In this document: piece by piece, positions 11,301-22,137 of the stretch
How the letters are laid out: each line of letters starts with the position of its first letter
Position numbering within the stretch: the stretch's first letter is position 1
NCBI GenBank assembly: GCA_035578155.1
Contig: JAPWDM010000005.1
Span: 26,286,877 to 26,350,876, forward strand
Direction of reading: 5' to 3'
Length of the DNA stretch: 64,000 nucleotides
DNA from: Brachynemurus nebulosus
Taxonomy: Eukaryota > Arthropoda > Insecta > Neuroptera > Myrmeleontidae
Program-made: the position numbers and the translations under genes
Notes under the pieces: generated by a model
Told to the model about the DNA's origin: nothing
Seen by the model: the letters and a program-made list of their open reading frames with translations, nothing else
Databases searched by the model: none

Positions 11301-12779
11301 ATTTTCGCCTTCAAGCGACGCAATGGTTTGTCTTAGAAATTTCGGAATTTCGACTTCAGATTCGTGTTCAGTGTCAAAGTTTCGATTGATTTGATATTGT
11401 TAAAATATACCATTTGCGGTAGGGATATAATTTTTTTTCTTTTAAATTTACCTCAGTACGCTACTATTACAGCCTATGGAAAACTAGTGCAATGGGTGAT
11501 TTTATCATTAATTTTTAATTTTATACTATTCTGTGATTGCAGGACTGTAGGTTATGAATAATCAGTTGTAAAATTAGTAAAATGCAACTAGATTACAAGT
11601 GGTAAAATTGTCACTTCAATAATTACAGCCGTAAAGACGTAGATGATTAGGTTATAAAATAGTTTAATACAGTCTAAAAATACTAAAATACAGACAAATT
11701 TGAGATACAAATTGAGCATAAAACTAGATTGTAATCTCGTATCTTATGAGATAAAATATAGTACTTCAATTATATACAAAATATATTGTCTAAAAAAAAA
11801 ATAATTATTCAGTATCTTTTATTTCTTGAAACTTGCCATTTTTGAGATACAAGGTTGAATCAGAAAACCATCGATATGTTTTTGCTACGTAACATTGTAC
11901 TGAGGCAAAATTATTCTTGTCACTATATTATGTATGTGTTAGTGTATAAAAATGTGTTGATATGGATACATGCCTCTAATTTTGTGGCAGCTTTTATTGT
12001 AATATTGTTACACAAAATTCGTTTTTCATAATCAAAACATAAAAGAAAAATAAATCAATGTTAAAAATTTTATTCGTATTATATTTATCTCGCTTTCATG
12101 CACTCTTTTTGATATTCTTAACCAAAATCTGATTGTCAAAAAAAATTTTTAAAATAACATTTTTTTAAACCTACAGAATTTTAACTGACTTTATTAATTT
12201 ATAGAAAGTAAAATACGTTACAAAAAATAAGTTCTTTACAATTTTTACATGTCAAGTCAAACTTTTGAGATATGTAGCTTTTTGTAATAGACAAAAAAAA
12301 CAAACATCAATAATGGGAACACTGTTAAAAAATCGAAATTATTCACTTTTGTTTAGTGACCGATCAAACATTCGGTTTTGGTTTCGGTTTCGGCTAGAAA
12401 ATCTAGTTTCAGCCATAGTTTCGGTTTCAATACAAAAAAATACAAAAAATTTATGCTAAAATTATATGAAGATCTTGAAACTACCAGAAATAAAAAAATA
12501 AAAACATTAGTGAAATGGCTAAATTTTAAAAATAGTTATTACTCTGGAAATCGTTCTATATTAATGTTATCTTACGACCTTACATAAAAAATATAAAATT
12601 TTTTATATCTATTTATACAACCTCCTTTAAACTCCTCCATAAAAAATTAACGAAGAAAAATTTATTAAAATAAACATGGAAAAACAAATTTATTTTTGTC
12701 ATATAGGTATGTATGCTCATATAAAATAAAATTATACTTAATGAAAAAATTATATAAAAAAAAATTTTCTTTCTTTTAC
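5354..12779. other. Long AT-rich non-coding stretch, probably downstream or intron of the lectin gene
   Basis: I found no convincing exon on either strand. Two diverged members of a dispersed repeat lie at about 8635-8960 and 9205-9420, marked by a CGTCCGAT-type core. A TTAAGGTGGTTG terminus lies at 8630. A C-run and T-runs occur near 9905 and 10140. The lectin gene read from 17946 to 12780 on the minus strand ends in a phase-1 donor at 12779, so at least one more exon should lie below 12780; I could not identify it here. Confidence 0.4.
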
Positions 12780-12883
12780 CTGCAATACATAAATATTTAA
12801 ACTGTACGAGACCGGCACCCCAATCTTGACCTCCAGGTGTATCGTAGGGCAACATGTAGCTACAATGATTTATTCCCGAACAT
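12780..12883 (-). CDS. SUEL/galactose-binding lectin domain protein, C-terminal exon of the domain (partial gene)
   Basis: A 104-base exon bounded on the minus strand by an acceptor (TTTTTCTAG at 12884 onward) and a donor (GTAAAAG from 12779). It joins in frame to the exon at 17691-17946: the split codon CG+A gives Arg, so the product reads TRRCSGINHCSYML and then PYDTPGGQDW...YLC. This is the second half of a SUEL-type (Gal_Lectin) domain: an Arg-Cys-x-Gly-x-x-x-Cys motif, a Gly-rich turn, and a final Lys-Tyr-Leu-x-x-Cys-type strand (here KYLC). The family is found in secreted or membrane-anchored adhesion proteins such as latrophilins and EVA1. The following exon is not found, so the parent protein cannot be named. 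Confidence 0.72.
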
Positions 12884-14273
12884 CTAGAAAAAGAAAAATA
12901 TTAATAATTTATTTATAAGAAATTTTTTTCACGTTTATCTCCTTCTTTAGCCTATTACCGTTAGTCCCCTGTCAGTATTGTCATATTTACATACACGTGT
13001 CTATATCCGGGAAAATATCGAACAGTTTTGACAGAGTATCATTAATTTTCATGAAAAATATTTTTTCTCGAAAATGGAAAACTTTTTATAAATATTAATA
13101 ATCAATATTAAGGTGGTTGGTGCGATTAAGTAACTATGGGATCTCGAAAAAGTCTATCAACTATTATCCCAGACTAGTATCAGTTCCTTCCATTACGTTT
13201 TTTAAAATTTTTTTGAAATTTATTGCAACTAAGATCGAGAACTGTAACCTTTTTAATATAGAGCCTATGTAACCTTAATACTTTTAGTGTAGAATTACTG
13301 CGGCTTTACTACTTTTGGTATAAAACCACTGTAATATTACTACTTTTGGAACAGAACCGTTGTAGCCTCACTACTTTTGGTACAGAATCGTTATAACCAT
13401 ACTACTTTTGATGTGGAATCGCTGTAACCTTACCACTTTTGACACATAACCATTGTAACTTGTAATATTTTTTTTTTTTTAATATTTTACAGTCTTGTCG
13501 AATAAATTTATCAATTTTTAGGCAAACGGTACAAATGTACTTAAGTGTACATAAATATTTTATTCCAAAAACTGTGAAAAACTTTAGCCTTTGGGCAGGA
13601 TCGGACTTAGCCAGGTAGAAAGCCGTATACAGTGTTAGTTTTGGGACCCTTTTTTCCTCACCTTTTGACTTTTTAATCAAGATTTTTAATTCGATTCGTC
13701 TTCTTGAGACAATTTTGTTTTTGATTCATTTTAGTTAAATCCTTTTAGTTATACAATTGATTATTTTTTCTAATTTTTTATTGTTTAAAAAGTGACTATA
13801 GCGTGAACTGTAAAAACTTTTTAGAGAAACTATTCCAAATTAACAAAATTTTTTTAGTAACAGCAACTATACAGTTTTTCTCAGTGTAGTAACCCGAAAC
13901 TTGTTTGGGAAGTAAATAATTTTCGAGAATATTTTTCGAATTTTCTGAATGAAAATATTATTATAATAATAGTTTCATAATTTTAATCGAGGTACACCCA
14001 AGATTTTATCAAAACTAAACATTGTTGTTTATTCATGCACCCACCTGGATTACGTGATACGCTTACATAATTAACAATCATCTTACCACACCGACTATAT
14101 AATGGTATGTTTTGTGTTATATTCAATATTTACTGGAATGAGAATGACCCTTCATAAACTGTTACTACATAAACTTGACTACAGTTTAAGGAGATCTGAA
14201 TACCGAAAATTATGTGAACTAATAAAATCAAAAGTGATATCAATGTTAGTTCAAAATTCAAATCCTTTATGTA
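12884..14273. other. Lectin-gene intron, left part
   Basis: Intronic on the minus strand if the two lectin exons belong together, as their phase shows. It carries a TTAAGGTGGTTGG repeat terminus at about 13110 and the minisatellite at 13235-13462. Apart from these I see only AT-rich sequence. Confidence 0.5.
13235..13462. repeat. 31-bp minisatellite, degenerate locus
   Basis: About seven diverged copies of a 31-base unit of the form agaaccgctgtaaccttact followed by acttttggtat. The same unit makes up the cleaner locus at 21690-22137. Copies here differ at many positions, so this locus looks older. Confidence 0.8.
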
Positions 14274-14750
14274 CAGGGCCGCGCCAAGGGACATTTGCGC
14301 TGGGGTGCAAGACAAAAATTGCCGCCCCTAAAACGCCAAACTTATTTGTAATACATTTTTGATAATAAAATATATGCCTCCCGGCTACCAGTTTACTTAC
14401 TATATATACTTACTTTAATGAAATGCTTGTTGTAATGCTTTATGTGTAGAATTCAACGACGGTTTTTATAAAATTAAAGCGTGCAAGAGCATGTTCGATC
14501 CCGATCCCGTTTGATCTCGCCGATTACCGCGCAAATGATTGTTGTCGCTGGTCAACAATCGGAATAATCGGATTACCGACGGGTCACAACAATCATAATA
14601 GACAAGTATTTAAGCAAAATGCGGGTAACATTTAAGTGTCATCAAAATTACCACATAAAAATAGTAATAATTTTATATTTTATTTGCCGCCCCCAAAGCC
14701 TGCCGCCGGGGTACTAGGCACCCCTAACACCCCCGCTTGGCGCGGCCCTG
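14274..14750. mobile_element. Non-autonomous hAT element (MITE)
   Basis: 477 bases. Ends are inverted: CAGGGCCGCGCCAAG on the left and CTTGGCGCGGCCCTG on the right. An exact 8-base duplication, TTTATGTA, flanks it at 14266-14273 and 14751-14758. CAG-type ends plus an 8-bp duplication are diagnostic of hAT transposons. GC-rich ends and an AT-rich core, no transposase frame. It lies in the lectin-gene intron. Confidence 0.88.
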
Positions 14751-15298
14751 TTTATGTAGAAAAGAGGTTTGTCAGTTATAATAAGAGGTCAATTGTAACT
14801 AAGCGCAAATACAGGGGAACGTTATGATTCGAGAAAAATTCAAGTTTTATTGTGGTTTATTTAATGATGGCAGCAAGTTTATAAAAATTTTTCTAAAAAT
14901 CACCTCTAAAAAAGAAGATTTTAGTCGAATTAGTCGTATTTCTAAAAGGAATTTCGCTATTATAACAAAAATGAATACTTCACACTCAAATCACTTCAAT
15001 TCAAACCTTTTCCATAAAGCTTGATTTGAGAAAAAAGAAATTTTTTTAATTTGATGACGTTACCAAGTTTACTAATATTTTCCAGTGTCTTCAAAATCGT
15101 TCATAAAACGATAATTAATGAAATTTGAAAAGAATTGTAAGTTTTCGAAGATGATTTTATTGCTGTACTTTCCTATTATACCTTTTGATAATAGAAGCGG
15201 GTTTTTTTTTTGTGTTTCCTGAAAAAATATATTTTGATGAAGCATTCGGATCTCCTTAAGTTACACGTCTCTCTAATTCAATTGCGCAATTTAGAGAC

Positions 15299-17122
15299 CA
15301 GTGGCGTCTTTAGCATATTCGGTGCTGGGGTGCGTAGATCAGATCGGCGCCCTATGTTTTTCTTAACTTTGTGATCAATTGTATTGCAAAACACCAAGTT
15401 TCATCTTGTCTTCCCTCCTGTGGACAGGCTCACAGGCAGCATAGGTTTCTTAATCAAATCACATTTAACTAAATACTTAAAACTTGATTGACAGTCAGTC
15501 ACATACGCTCATAATTCATATTAACACTTTCAGTCCCACGGCTTCGGCATCCGAAACCAAACAAAACTTCCCCAGAGGCCAACCGCGATTAATGATTAAT
15601 TGATTAGTTGATTACTCATTATGTGTGCGATGTTTATCATGTTTATCATTCTTCATCACACGGATGTGTTCCCATTCACACAAACACATACATACCAACA
15701 AACACTACTCTCTTGGTTTCTATGTATAAAAAATTTTAAGATAAACAAAAAATACATAAAAAATATAATTTATATTTTTAAATAAAATTGATTTGAATGC
15801 CAGTGTATATGTAGTATGTATGTACATATCACGTAGTACGTCTGTTTACAGTTTTACACATACATACGTGTGGAACTGTGTTGTGTGTTTGAATCATTTT
15901 ATTTTATGTATTTGTTTATATAGTTTTTTTTTTTTTAAATATTGCCGGCTTCCGGGGAAATTTACTATGAAAGTGCTCGGGCCTCATAGTGTTAAGTAAA
16001 TTTTTTTTAGTTTGGGCTAGTTTCTAGAATTACCCGACCAATTGCAAGAATTCTTTCACTGGTAAATAGGTGATACTCTGTTCTATTGGCTATATATTAA
16101 AGGTTCAAAGATACATATTAACCAAATTTTACTTATAGACGTTTGCTAAAAATTGCCCCCTAGGGTCCAGGGGGCACACAACGGACCCAAGCTAAACGTC
16201 TGAATTGATTTCTACAAAATTTTACTTAAATACCTACTATTGAGATTCCGAAAAAAATTAAAATTGTCTCTCAAGGTCCTGGAGAACCAAAAAGCACTCA
16301 AAATAAACGGTTGGACGGATATTGACTAAATTTTGCTTAAATGTTACTGAAATCCCGAAAAACGTAAAGATAGGTTTAAAATTAGTCTCTAGCCTTCTGT
16401 GGCTTCAAAAAAAATTCGAAATTGAAATGTTTATCAATACGGGTATCTATGGAAAGACCTCAAAATTTGAAAATTAGATATGACTACTTTAGAGTCGTTC
16501 GACGAGCAGAGTGAAGCACTATAAACGACTGATTTTGTACAGAATTTCAGAATATTTAATTTAAAAATAACGCTAAAATAATTCCCTAGGCTCATCAAAT
16601 AGAGACAAAATTAAATAGCTGAACGGATTTTGACAAAATTTTGCTCAAACACTAATGAGATCCCAGAAAAAAATGAATGTGAGATTACAAATGTCTCCCG
16701 TGGTTCTCCAAGGGGGCCTAAAATAACAAAAGTGAACGATGTAATGAATCAGATCAGTTTTTTAGCGCAAATATTTATCGTCGTTGTGTTTGCCAATTCT
16801 CCTATGTGTATTTGCGACACTTTTCAGTAAAGCAAAAAAACTCTAGTGTAAAGAAGACATATGTCAGGTTTTTCCAATAATTATTACACATAAAAGATTT
16901 TGAGGTATCTTTTCTACTGGAAATTTACACATGAATGTTTTTGCAATAGATACGGCTTAAAAAATTAGTGAAATCTAGCAAAAACCAAAGAATCAAAAAT
17001 AGACACATAGCAGGTTTGGCAAGCGCAACGACGTTATGTGGTCATTGGAAGACATTTTCGAAAATTCGTGGAAATAAACACTTCTACAAACGAATTTACA
17101 CCCCCTGCTAGAGACGCCACTG
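15299..17122. mobile_element. Long non-autonomous or decayed hAT element
   Basis: Left end CAGTGGCGTCTTTAGC, right end GAGACGCCACTG. The flanking 8-mers are TTAGAGAC (15291-15298) and CTAGAGAC (17123-17130), seven of eight identical, as expected for an aged hAT duplication. The 1.8-kb interior encodes no recognisable transposase. It lies in the lectin-gene intron between the two mapped exons. The same end type (CAGTGGCG) is found at 48430-48606 and 54918. Confidence 0.7.
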
Positions 17123-17690
17123 CTAGAGACAAAACTATTCTTGTTGATTTGAACGTACCTATATAGTTTAAGAATTATTATACAATATATGTATGCGTCC
17201 AATGGTGTATGTAAACAAAATATAATAAACCCCTACTGAATTTTAAATTTTTAAACCGCAAGCATTATTATCTTTTTTCCGGGCTCGGCTATAGCGAGCT
17301 GAACCGGGGCCAGTGTTGTTTTCGTTTTAAATTATTAATGGTTTCATTGTTTGAAAATAAATTTTTATTTTTTAAAACGTACACACCGGGAAAATATAAT
17401 TTTCATTTCTCTTTTTTTTCCGTGTGTTCGCGTGAAAATGAAAACGTGTTTTTTTCTTTTTTATCTTTTTGTTAAATTAGAATTATTAAAACGAAAATGT
17501 GAGGTTAGATACATACGTATGTAATTATACCTGAAAATTATAGAGGTTTTTTTTCCATTTGATACGACATTTTTAATAATTAAAAAGAATGGTTCAACAA
17601 ATAATGTAAGCATTACTCAGAAATTATTGTGAACCTTCCGGCCTTTTATAATCGGCAGTTTTTACAGTACTAGACAAAAATATTACTTAC

Positions 17691-17946
17691 CGCCTCGTCA
17701 ATGACAATCGAATATTTTTCGCACTGTAGTCGCGATGCATCACTGATATGGTTTCATTATAGTCCACCGTCACATTGTTTTGCACACCACTGCTGTTGCT
17801 GGACGTACTACATCCAGACGTTGCATTATTGTTAGCTTCCGGGTCGTTTGGATAAAAATATGCTTCTAATATGGCAATATGTGAGTCTAAATGTCGACAT
17901 GTTAAACGAAACTCGGTGTCTTGGCAACCATATTCATCAACAGTTT
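17691..17946 (-). CDS. SUEL/galactose-binding lectin domain protein, N-terminal exon of the domain (partial gene)
   Basis: A 256-base exon on the minus strand with a strong acceptor (GAATGTTTTAG just above 17946) and a consensus donor GTAAGT from 17690. The product begins TVDEYGCQDTEFRLTC, followed by HLDSHIAILEAYFYP. This is the start of a SUEL/Gal_Lectin domain (Cys, then Leu-x-Cys, then Ile-x-Ile-x-x-Ala-x-(Tyr/Phe)). It is interrupted by a low-complexity insert rich in Asn, Ser and Thr with three N-glycosylation sequons, and ends NIRLSLTRR. It joins in phase with 12780-12883. The entry phase requires an upstream exon that supplies one base, not found here. Signal peptide and other domains are therefore unknown. 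Confidence 0.75.
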
Positions 17947-19109
17947 CTAAAACATTCAATAAAACAGACGAAAAACATATTATTACAGTCATTGAGGAGA
18001 GAATCGACTAGAGAGAATGCTGTGTATTACAAATACATTAAGAAATTGAAGCAAAAAAATTGACTGATGTGAGCAAAAAAATGACTGATGGGATTACTTT
18101 AATGGCGGTCAAACCATTAGTTTAACGGTTTATCTAATATTTATAAACCAATCTCCGTGGTTACAAGTTGGGCTTACTAAAATGGAGTCATGCTTCAAAA
18201 TTTAATGCTTGTGGTATCTCTAGGAAACATATGTTAATATGTTCGATTCACTGCTCAGTGATTACAGTAATGGCTAGGAAGCGTTTAAAAAACGTTGTAA
18301 ACTTATTTAAGCCTAATCTTATGCAAACCCTCAGTGGTGTGCATAGGGTCCCATTTAAGCACAGACTGCAGCCTGCGGGCCCACATCACACAAAAAGTGG
18401 TTTAAAAATTTTAATCAAATTTTAAAAATAAAAAATGTGTTTATTTTAATACTACGACAAATTATTTAGTCATAAAAAAATTCGTCAAGTGCGTATTTTT
18501 GACACGCACTAAGTAATGTCACCTCAGTGAAAGTGTTAATTTCTGATTTTTTGGCTCGTTTTTTAAGTACAGTGAGAATACCCTCTTGCGTTTATTCAAT
18601 ATATGTACAACTCTATGATACAGCAGAGAATACAGCTCTCTTGCGTTTATTGATATGCATGTAAAACTCTATAATTATTTTCCCCCACTATGATCACAGA
18701 CCGAAATTATAATGTCACCGAAGATGTCATCCTTCGGTGACATAAAAAGACCACTGTTAGTGGATAATCCAAGAGTTAATGTTCATACGTAGTTATTGAT
18801 TAGTTATTGATTTTTAGTTTTGGAAATAAATTTTCTAACCGCTCCACGGGATACAAATAATATTTTCTTGGTCAATAAGGTATACCCTACGATCCATCAA
18901 AGCGTTTCGGATCCAGTGCATTTCTATGCAACGAACAGAGAACTTGTAAAGAAGTATAGTGTGTTAAATACTGTTAGGGACATATTATATTTTATTACTA
19001 CAGTATAGTAGCAACACATATGCATCTGCTTAGTTGTTCGTTATTATTAATTTAACTTTACGATTATAGGCTAGAGTTGTTTCTGTTCGTTGCATTAAAC
19101 AGTTTAATG
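17947..19109. other. Non-coding stretch upstream of the mapped lectin exons
   Basis: Bases 18600-18680 contain two imperfect copies of a segment with ctcttgcgtttatt. At 18333 there is CAGTGGTGTGCATAGG, which resembles a hAT end, but no partner was found. No exon with acceptable splice sites and family similarity was seen. Confidence 0.4.
18712..18743. repeat. Perfect short hairpin
   Basis: ATGTCACCGAAG at 18712-18723 and its exact reverse complement at 18732-18743 enclose an 8-base loop. Its role is unknown. It lies in non-coding DNA upstream of the known lectin exons. Confidence 0.8.
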
Positions 19110-19935
19110 CAGCGGTTTCCAAACTTTGTGCACTAACGCCCCCCTCCCTTATAAAAAATTTCGCCTCTGTCGCCCCCCCTTGAAAAAATTTATAAACAAT
19201 TCGTAAATTATTTCTTTACTGAAAAAACTCATATTCGTACCGGACGACAGGCCTATACGACACTTGAAAGGAATCCGTTGATCAGACACGTATTCGATAC
19301 TTACGCGCTAGCATGACTCTGACCGCTTAAGAATTGTTATTGTTAAAATATTACGTACAGGAGCGAGCAGAAAAATCAGTGTTAACGGGTTACATGGCTT
19401 TTTTTTTTAACAAAAAAAGCTAATTTGTTTCAACTTTTGGCAATATTTTTCTATTAAAAGAGATTTTAAAAAAATTCAATTTCAACTTCTGACAGTGTTT
19501 TAAACAAAAAATTTTGATTTTTGGTAAAAATTTTCGTGTTTTTCGTTGATTTTCTACTTGTAAAATGAGATTTAATGAACGGAAACAGTAATTTTTCGTT
19601 CAAGTACAAGTCATAAGCATCTACTAATAGAAAAAATTTTATTTTTTATTTTAGGTTATTATTATAAATTATTGTAAAAAAAATCGTATATATAATCGTA
19701 TGTATATCGTATTTTATATTCTTATATTGTAAAAAAAAATCGAAAAAATAGTTAAAAAATACCCATGTAACTCCTTAATATAAAATGACCATTATTTGGT
19801 AATTATGTTTGAGCGCTTATTCTTAAATCCATGATTTTATCAAAACGACGACGATACCTATTTGCACTTAAGCTGCGCCCCCTTGGTGAAAATTTCCCCC
19901 GGGGGCGCCCCCACCCCCCATTTTGGAAATCGATG
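19110..19935. mobile_element. Non-autonomous hAT element
   Basis: Left end CAGCGGTTTCCAAAC, right end TTTGGAAATCGATG (imperfect inverse). It is flanked by an exact 8-base duplication GTTTAATG at 19102-19109 and 19936-19943. Runs of C near both ends and an AT-rich interior with no transposase. The CAGCGGTTTCCAAA terminus is a common hAT type. Confidence 0.85.
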
Positions 19936-20013
19936 GTTTAATGTATACCAATCGATTGTATAAATAGGAAAAAAATATCATGATAAGAAACTTTTTCTTT
20001 TAAATTATAAGTA

Positions 20014-20500
20014 CAGTTGATCCTTTTTTTGTGCGGTGGATAAATAGCTATAAAAAGTATAGTTCGATCCAGATTGTACAAAAAACTTTTTTTATGCGGT
20101 TGGTCGGGATCGCATAAAAAAAGTTTCATCAAAAAAACATCACTCAAAACGCTCAAAACTTAGAAATTTCCTTAGAAGTTGCTTCTATAAACAAGATAAA
20201 GCATTAGTTTACACGTAGAAATATTTTATTTCAAGTTTACAATATTATGAAAATTTTGAAAAATACATGTGTAAAAAAATTAAATGATGTAATAACTTAT
20301 GTTCTTATGCAATGTATTGATTAAATGCTTAAAAGCCGTTAAAAAATATTTTTATCAAAGAAAGTTATTATAGTAATTGTTTAAGTTTCCTACTGTCTCG
20401 TGATTTTGATTTACAACCGCATAAAAAAAATCGCACAAAAAAAAAACCGCACAAAAAAAAAACCGCACAAAAAAAGATCGTATAAAAAAGAGTTCAGCTG
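20014..20500. mobile_element. pogo/Tigger-like MITE
   Basis: Left end CAGTTGATCCTTTTTTT, right end ...AGAGTTCAGCTG (inverse CAGCTGAACTCT), each bordered by TA. Sub-terminal repeats of TTTTTTTGTGCGG/CCGCACAAAAAAA occur at both ends, three times at the right. TA duplication and CAGT-type ends suggest the pogo/Tigger group of Tc1/mariner transposons. A lysine-rich open frame across the right end is a by-product of the A-runs. Confidence 0.6.
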
Positions 20501-21689
20501 TATCTCTCTTTCTAACGCTCACTCTCAAATGCATTTGTTCTTGTCTGGAGGATACATTGAAACGGTAATTAAAGAAAAATTTCAAAAAATTAGGAACATT
20601 TGCTTTAAATACGATTTTTGTAGATTAATTTTCAAAAAAAATCCCTCCACTAGGGCTCGCATCACATAGGTGTCTGCATATCGTAAATATGGCTCCGTGT
20701 GTATATCATTTTTTAAACTTTTTCATTTCTATGCTAAGAACCGAATGCGATAAAGTGGCCAAATTTATTTTTTTTCTGTTCCACTTTTGACACGTTTGAT
20801 TTATCATAAAATATCACATGAGTTCGTGGCACCAAAAAACACACCGACATCTACTTTGTGACGTGTGCTGGTATTAACCGGTTAGTATAACTATCTCACT
20901 TTGATTAAAAGTGTATAATAAATCTGTCTTTGCGCACGTGTCACTGTATACGTGACAAAACTTATACGAGCCTTCCAGGATATATTCCTAAACTTATACG
21001 GTGTAAACCAAAACGAAACATTACTGTACTTTGAATAAACTAGTGAATTCACGGCTCTACCACCACCAGTAGATACTATTAATGTTGATAACAAATGGTG
21101 GGAGAGTTGAGAATTGGTTGTTTTTATGTGAAATTCGATTTGTACGTGCAGGAAAATGTTCTAAATAACTTATTTTTAATATTTTACACAATATTAAAGC
21201 AGTATAGAATAATACTTATAAAGATTATTAAAGCTTTTCTTCTTAATACAGTCTTTGGAAAAGTTTCAGTAGAATCTTTTGTAGTATATTAAAGTTTAAT
21301 ATTTTATATAAATCTCTCAATTCATATTAGAAAATAAATAAGAATCATAATAATAAAAACTCGTCAAGTACGTGTTGAACTCGCATTAAATCAGGATTCC
21401 GTAGGTAGTAGCAGAATCGGCCCAACCGAAAGCGGGCTTCGGTACAATGTGCTGGACCTTGAAATAAATTTTGTACAACAATATAACATTTTGCTACTTT
21501 TATATTGCACAAATTTGTATGGACAGGGTCATTCCATGTAGATCATTCGTACAGTCATTAAAATTTCAGATGAAAATAAACTATTTGAACGAAACATACA
21601 GTTGCTCTCGCTTTCTGTATTGTAAAGTTACAATTGTAATGAAAAAACGCGTATTCATAATGTGATGTTTATTTTGTTTGCGTAAATCT
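20501..21689. other. AT-rich non-coding stretch
   Basis: No exon, inverted repeat or RNA gene was recognised. Short open frames here lack splice sites and family similarity. Confidence 0.4.
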
Positions 21690-22137
21690 TTTTGTATAGA
21701 ACCGCTGTAATCTTACTACTTTTGGTACAGAACTGTTGTAACCTTACTACTTTTAGTATAGAACCGCTGTAATTTTACTACTTTTTGTGCAGAACCGCTG
21801 TAACCTTACTACTTTTAGTATAGAACCGCTGTAACCTTACTACTTTTAGTATAGAACCGCTGTAATCTTACTACTTTTGGTACAGAACTGTTGTAACCTT
21901 ACTACTTTTAGTATAGAACCGCTGTAATTTTACTACTTCTTGTGCAGAACCGCTGTAACCTTACTACTTTTAGTATAGAACCGCTGTAACCTTACTACTT
22001 TTGGTATAGAACCGCTGTAATCTTACTACTATTTGTGCAGAACCGCTGTAACCTTACTACTTTTAGTATAGGACAATTGTAATCTTACTATTTTTGGTAT
22101 AGAACTGTTGTGACTTTCCTAATTTTGGTATAGAAAT
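21690..22137. repeat. 31-bp minisatellite, regular locus
   Basis: About 14 copies of a 31-base unit. The start of agaacc/agaact recurs at 21698, 21729, 21760 and 21791, an exact 31-base spacing. Copies alternate between ...acttttagtat, ...acttttggtac and ...actttttgtgc variants, and the order of variants itself partly repeats, which suggests block duplication. The same unit occurs in degraded form at 13235-13462. Confidence 0.92.

Noticed and set aside
18160..18240. Possible 5' lectin exon with a GTAAGC donor on the minus strand
   Set aside because: Stops in the usable frames and no signal-peptide-like sequence.
18333..18395. CAGTGGTGTGCATAGG resembling a hAT end
   Set aside because: No inverted partner or 8-base duplication found nearby.
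20400..20669. Lysine-rich 89-codon frame on the plus strand
   Set aside because: Built from A-runs in the right end of the MITE at 20014-20500; no conserved domain.
13235..22137. 31-bp repeats considered as CRISPR-like arrays
   Set aside because: Units are contiguous with no unique spacers, and the host is an insect.
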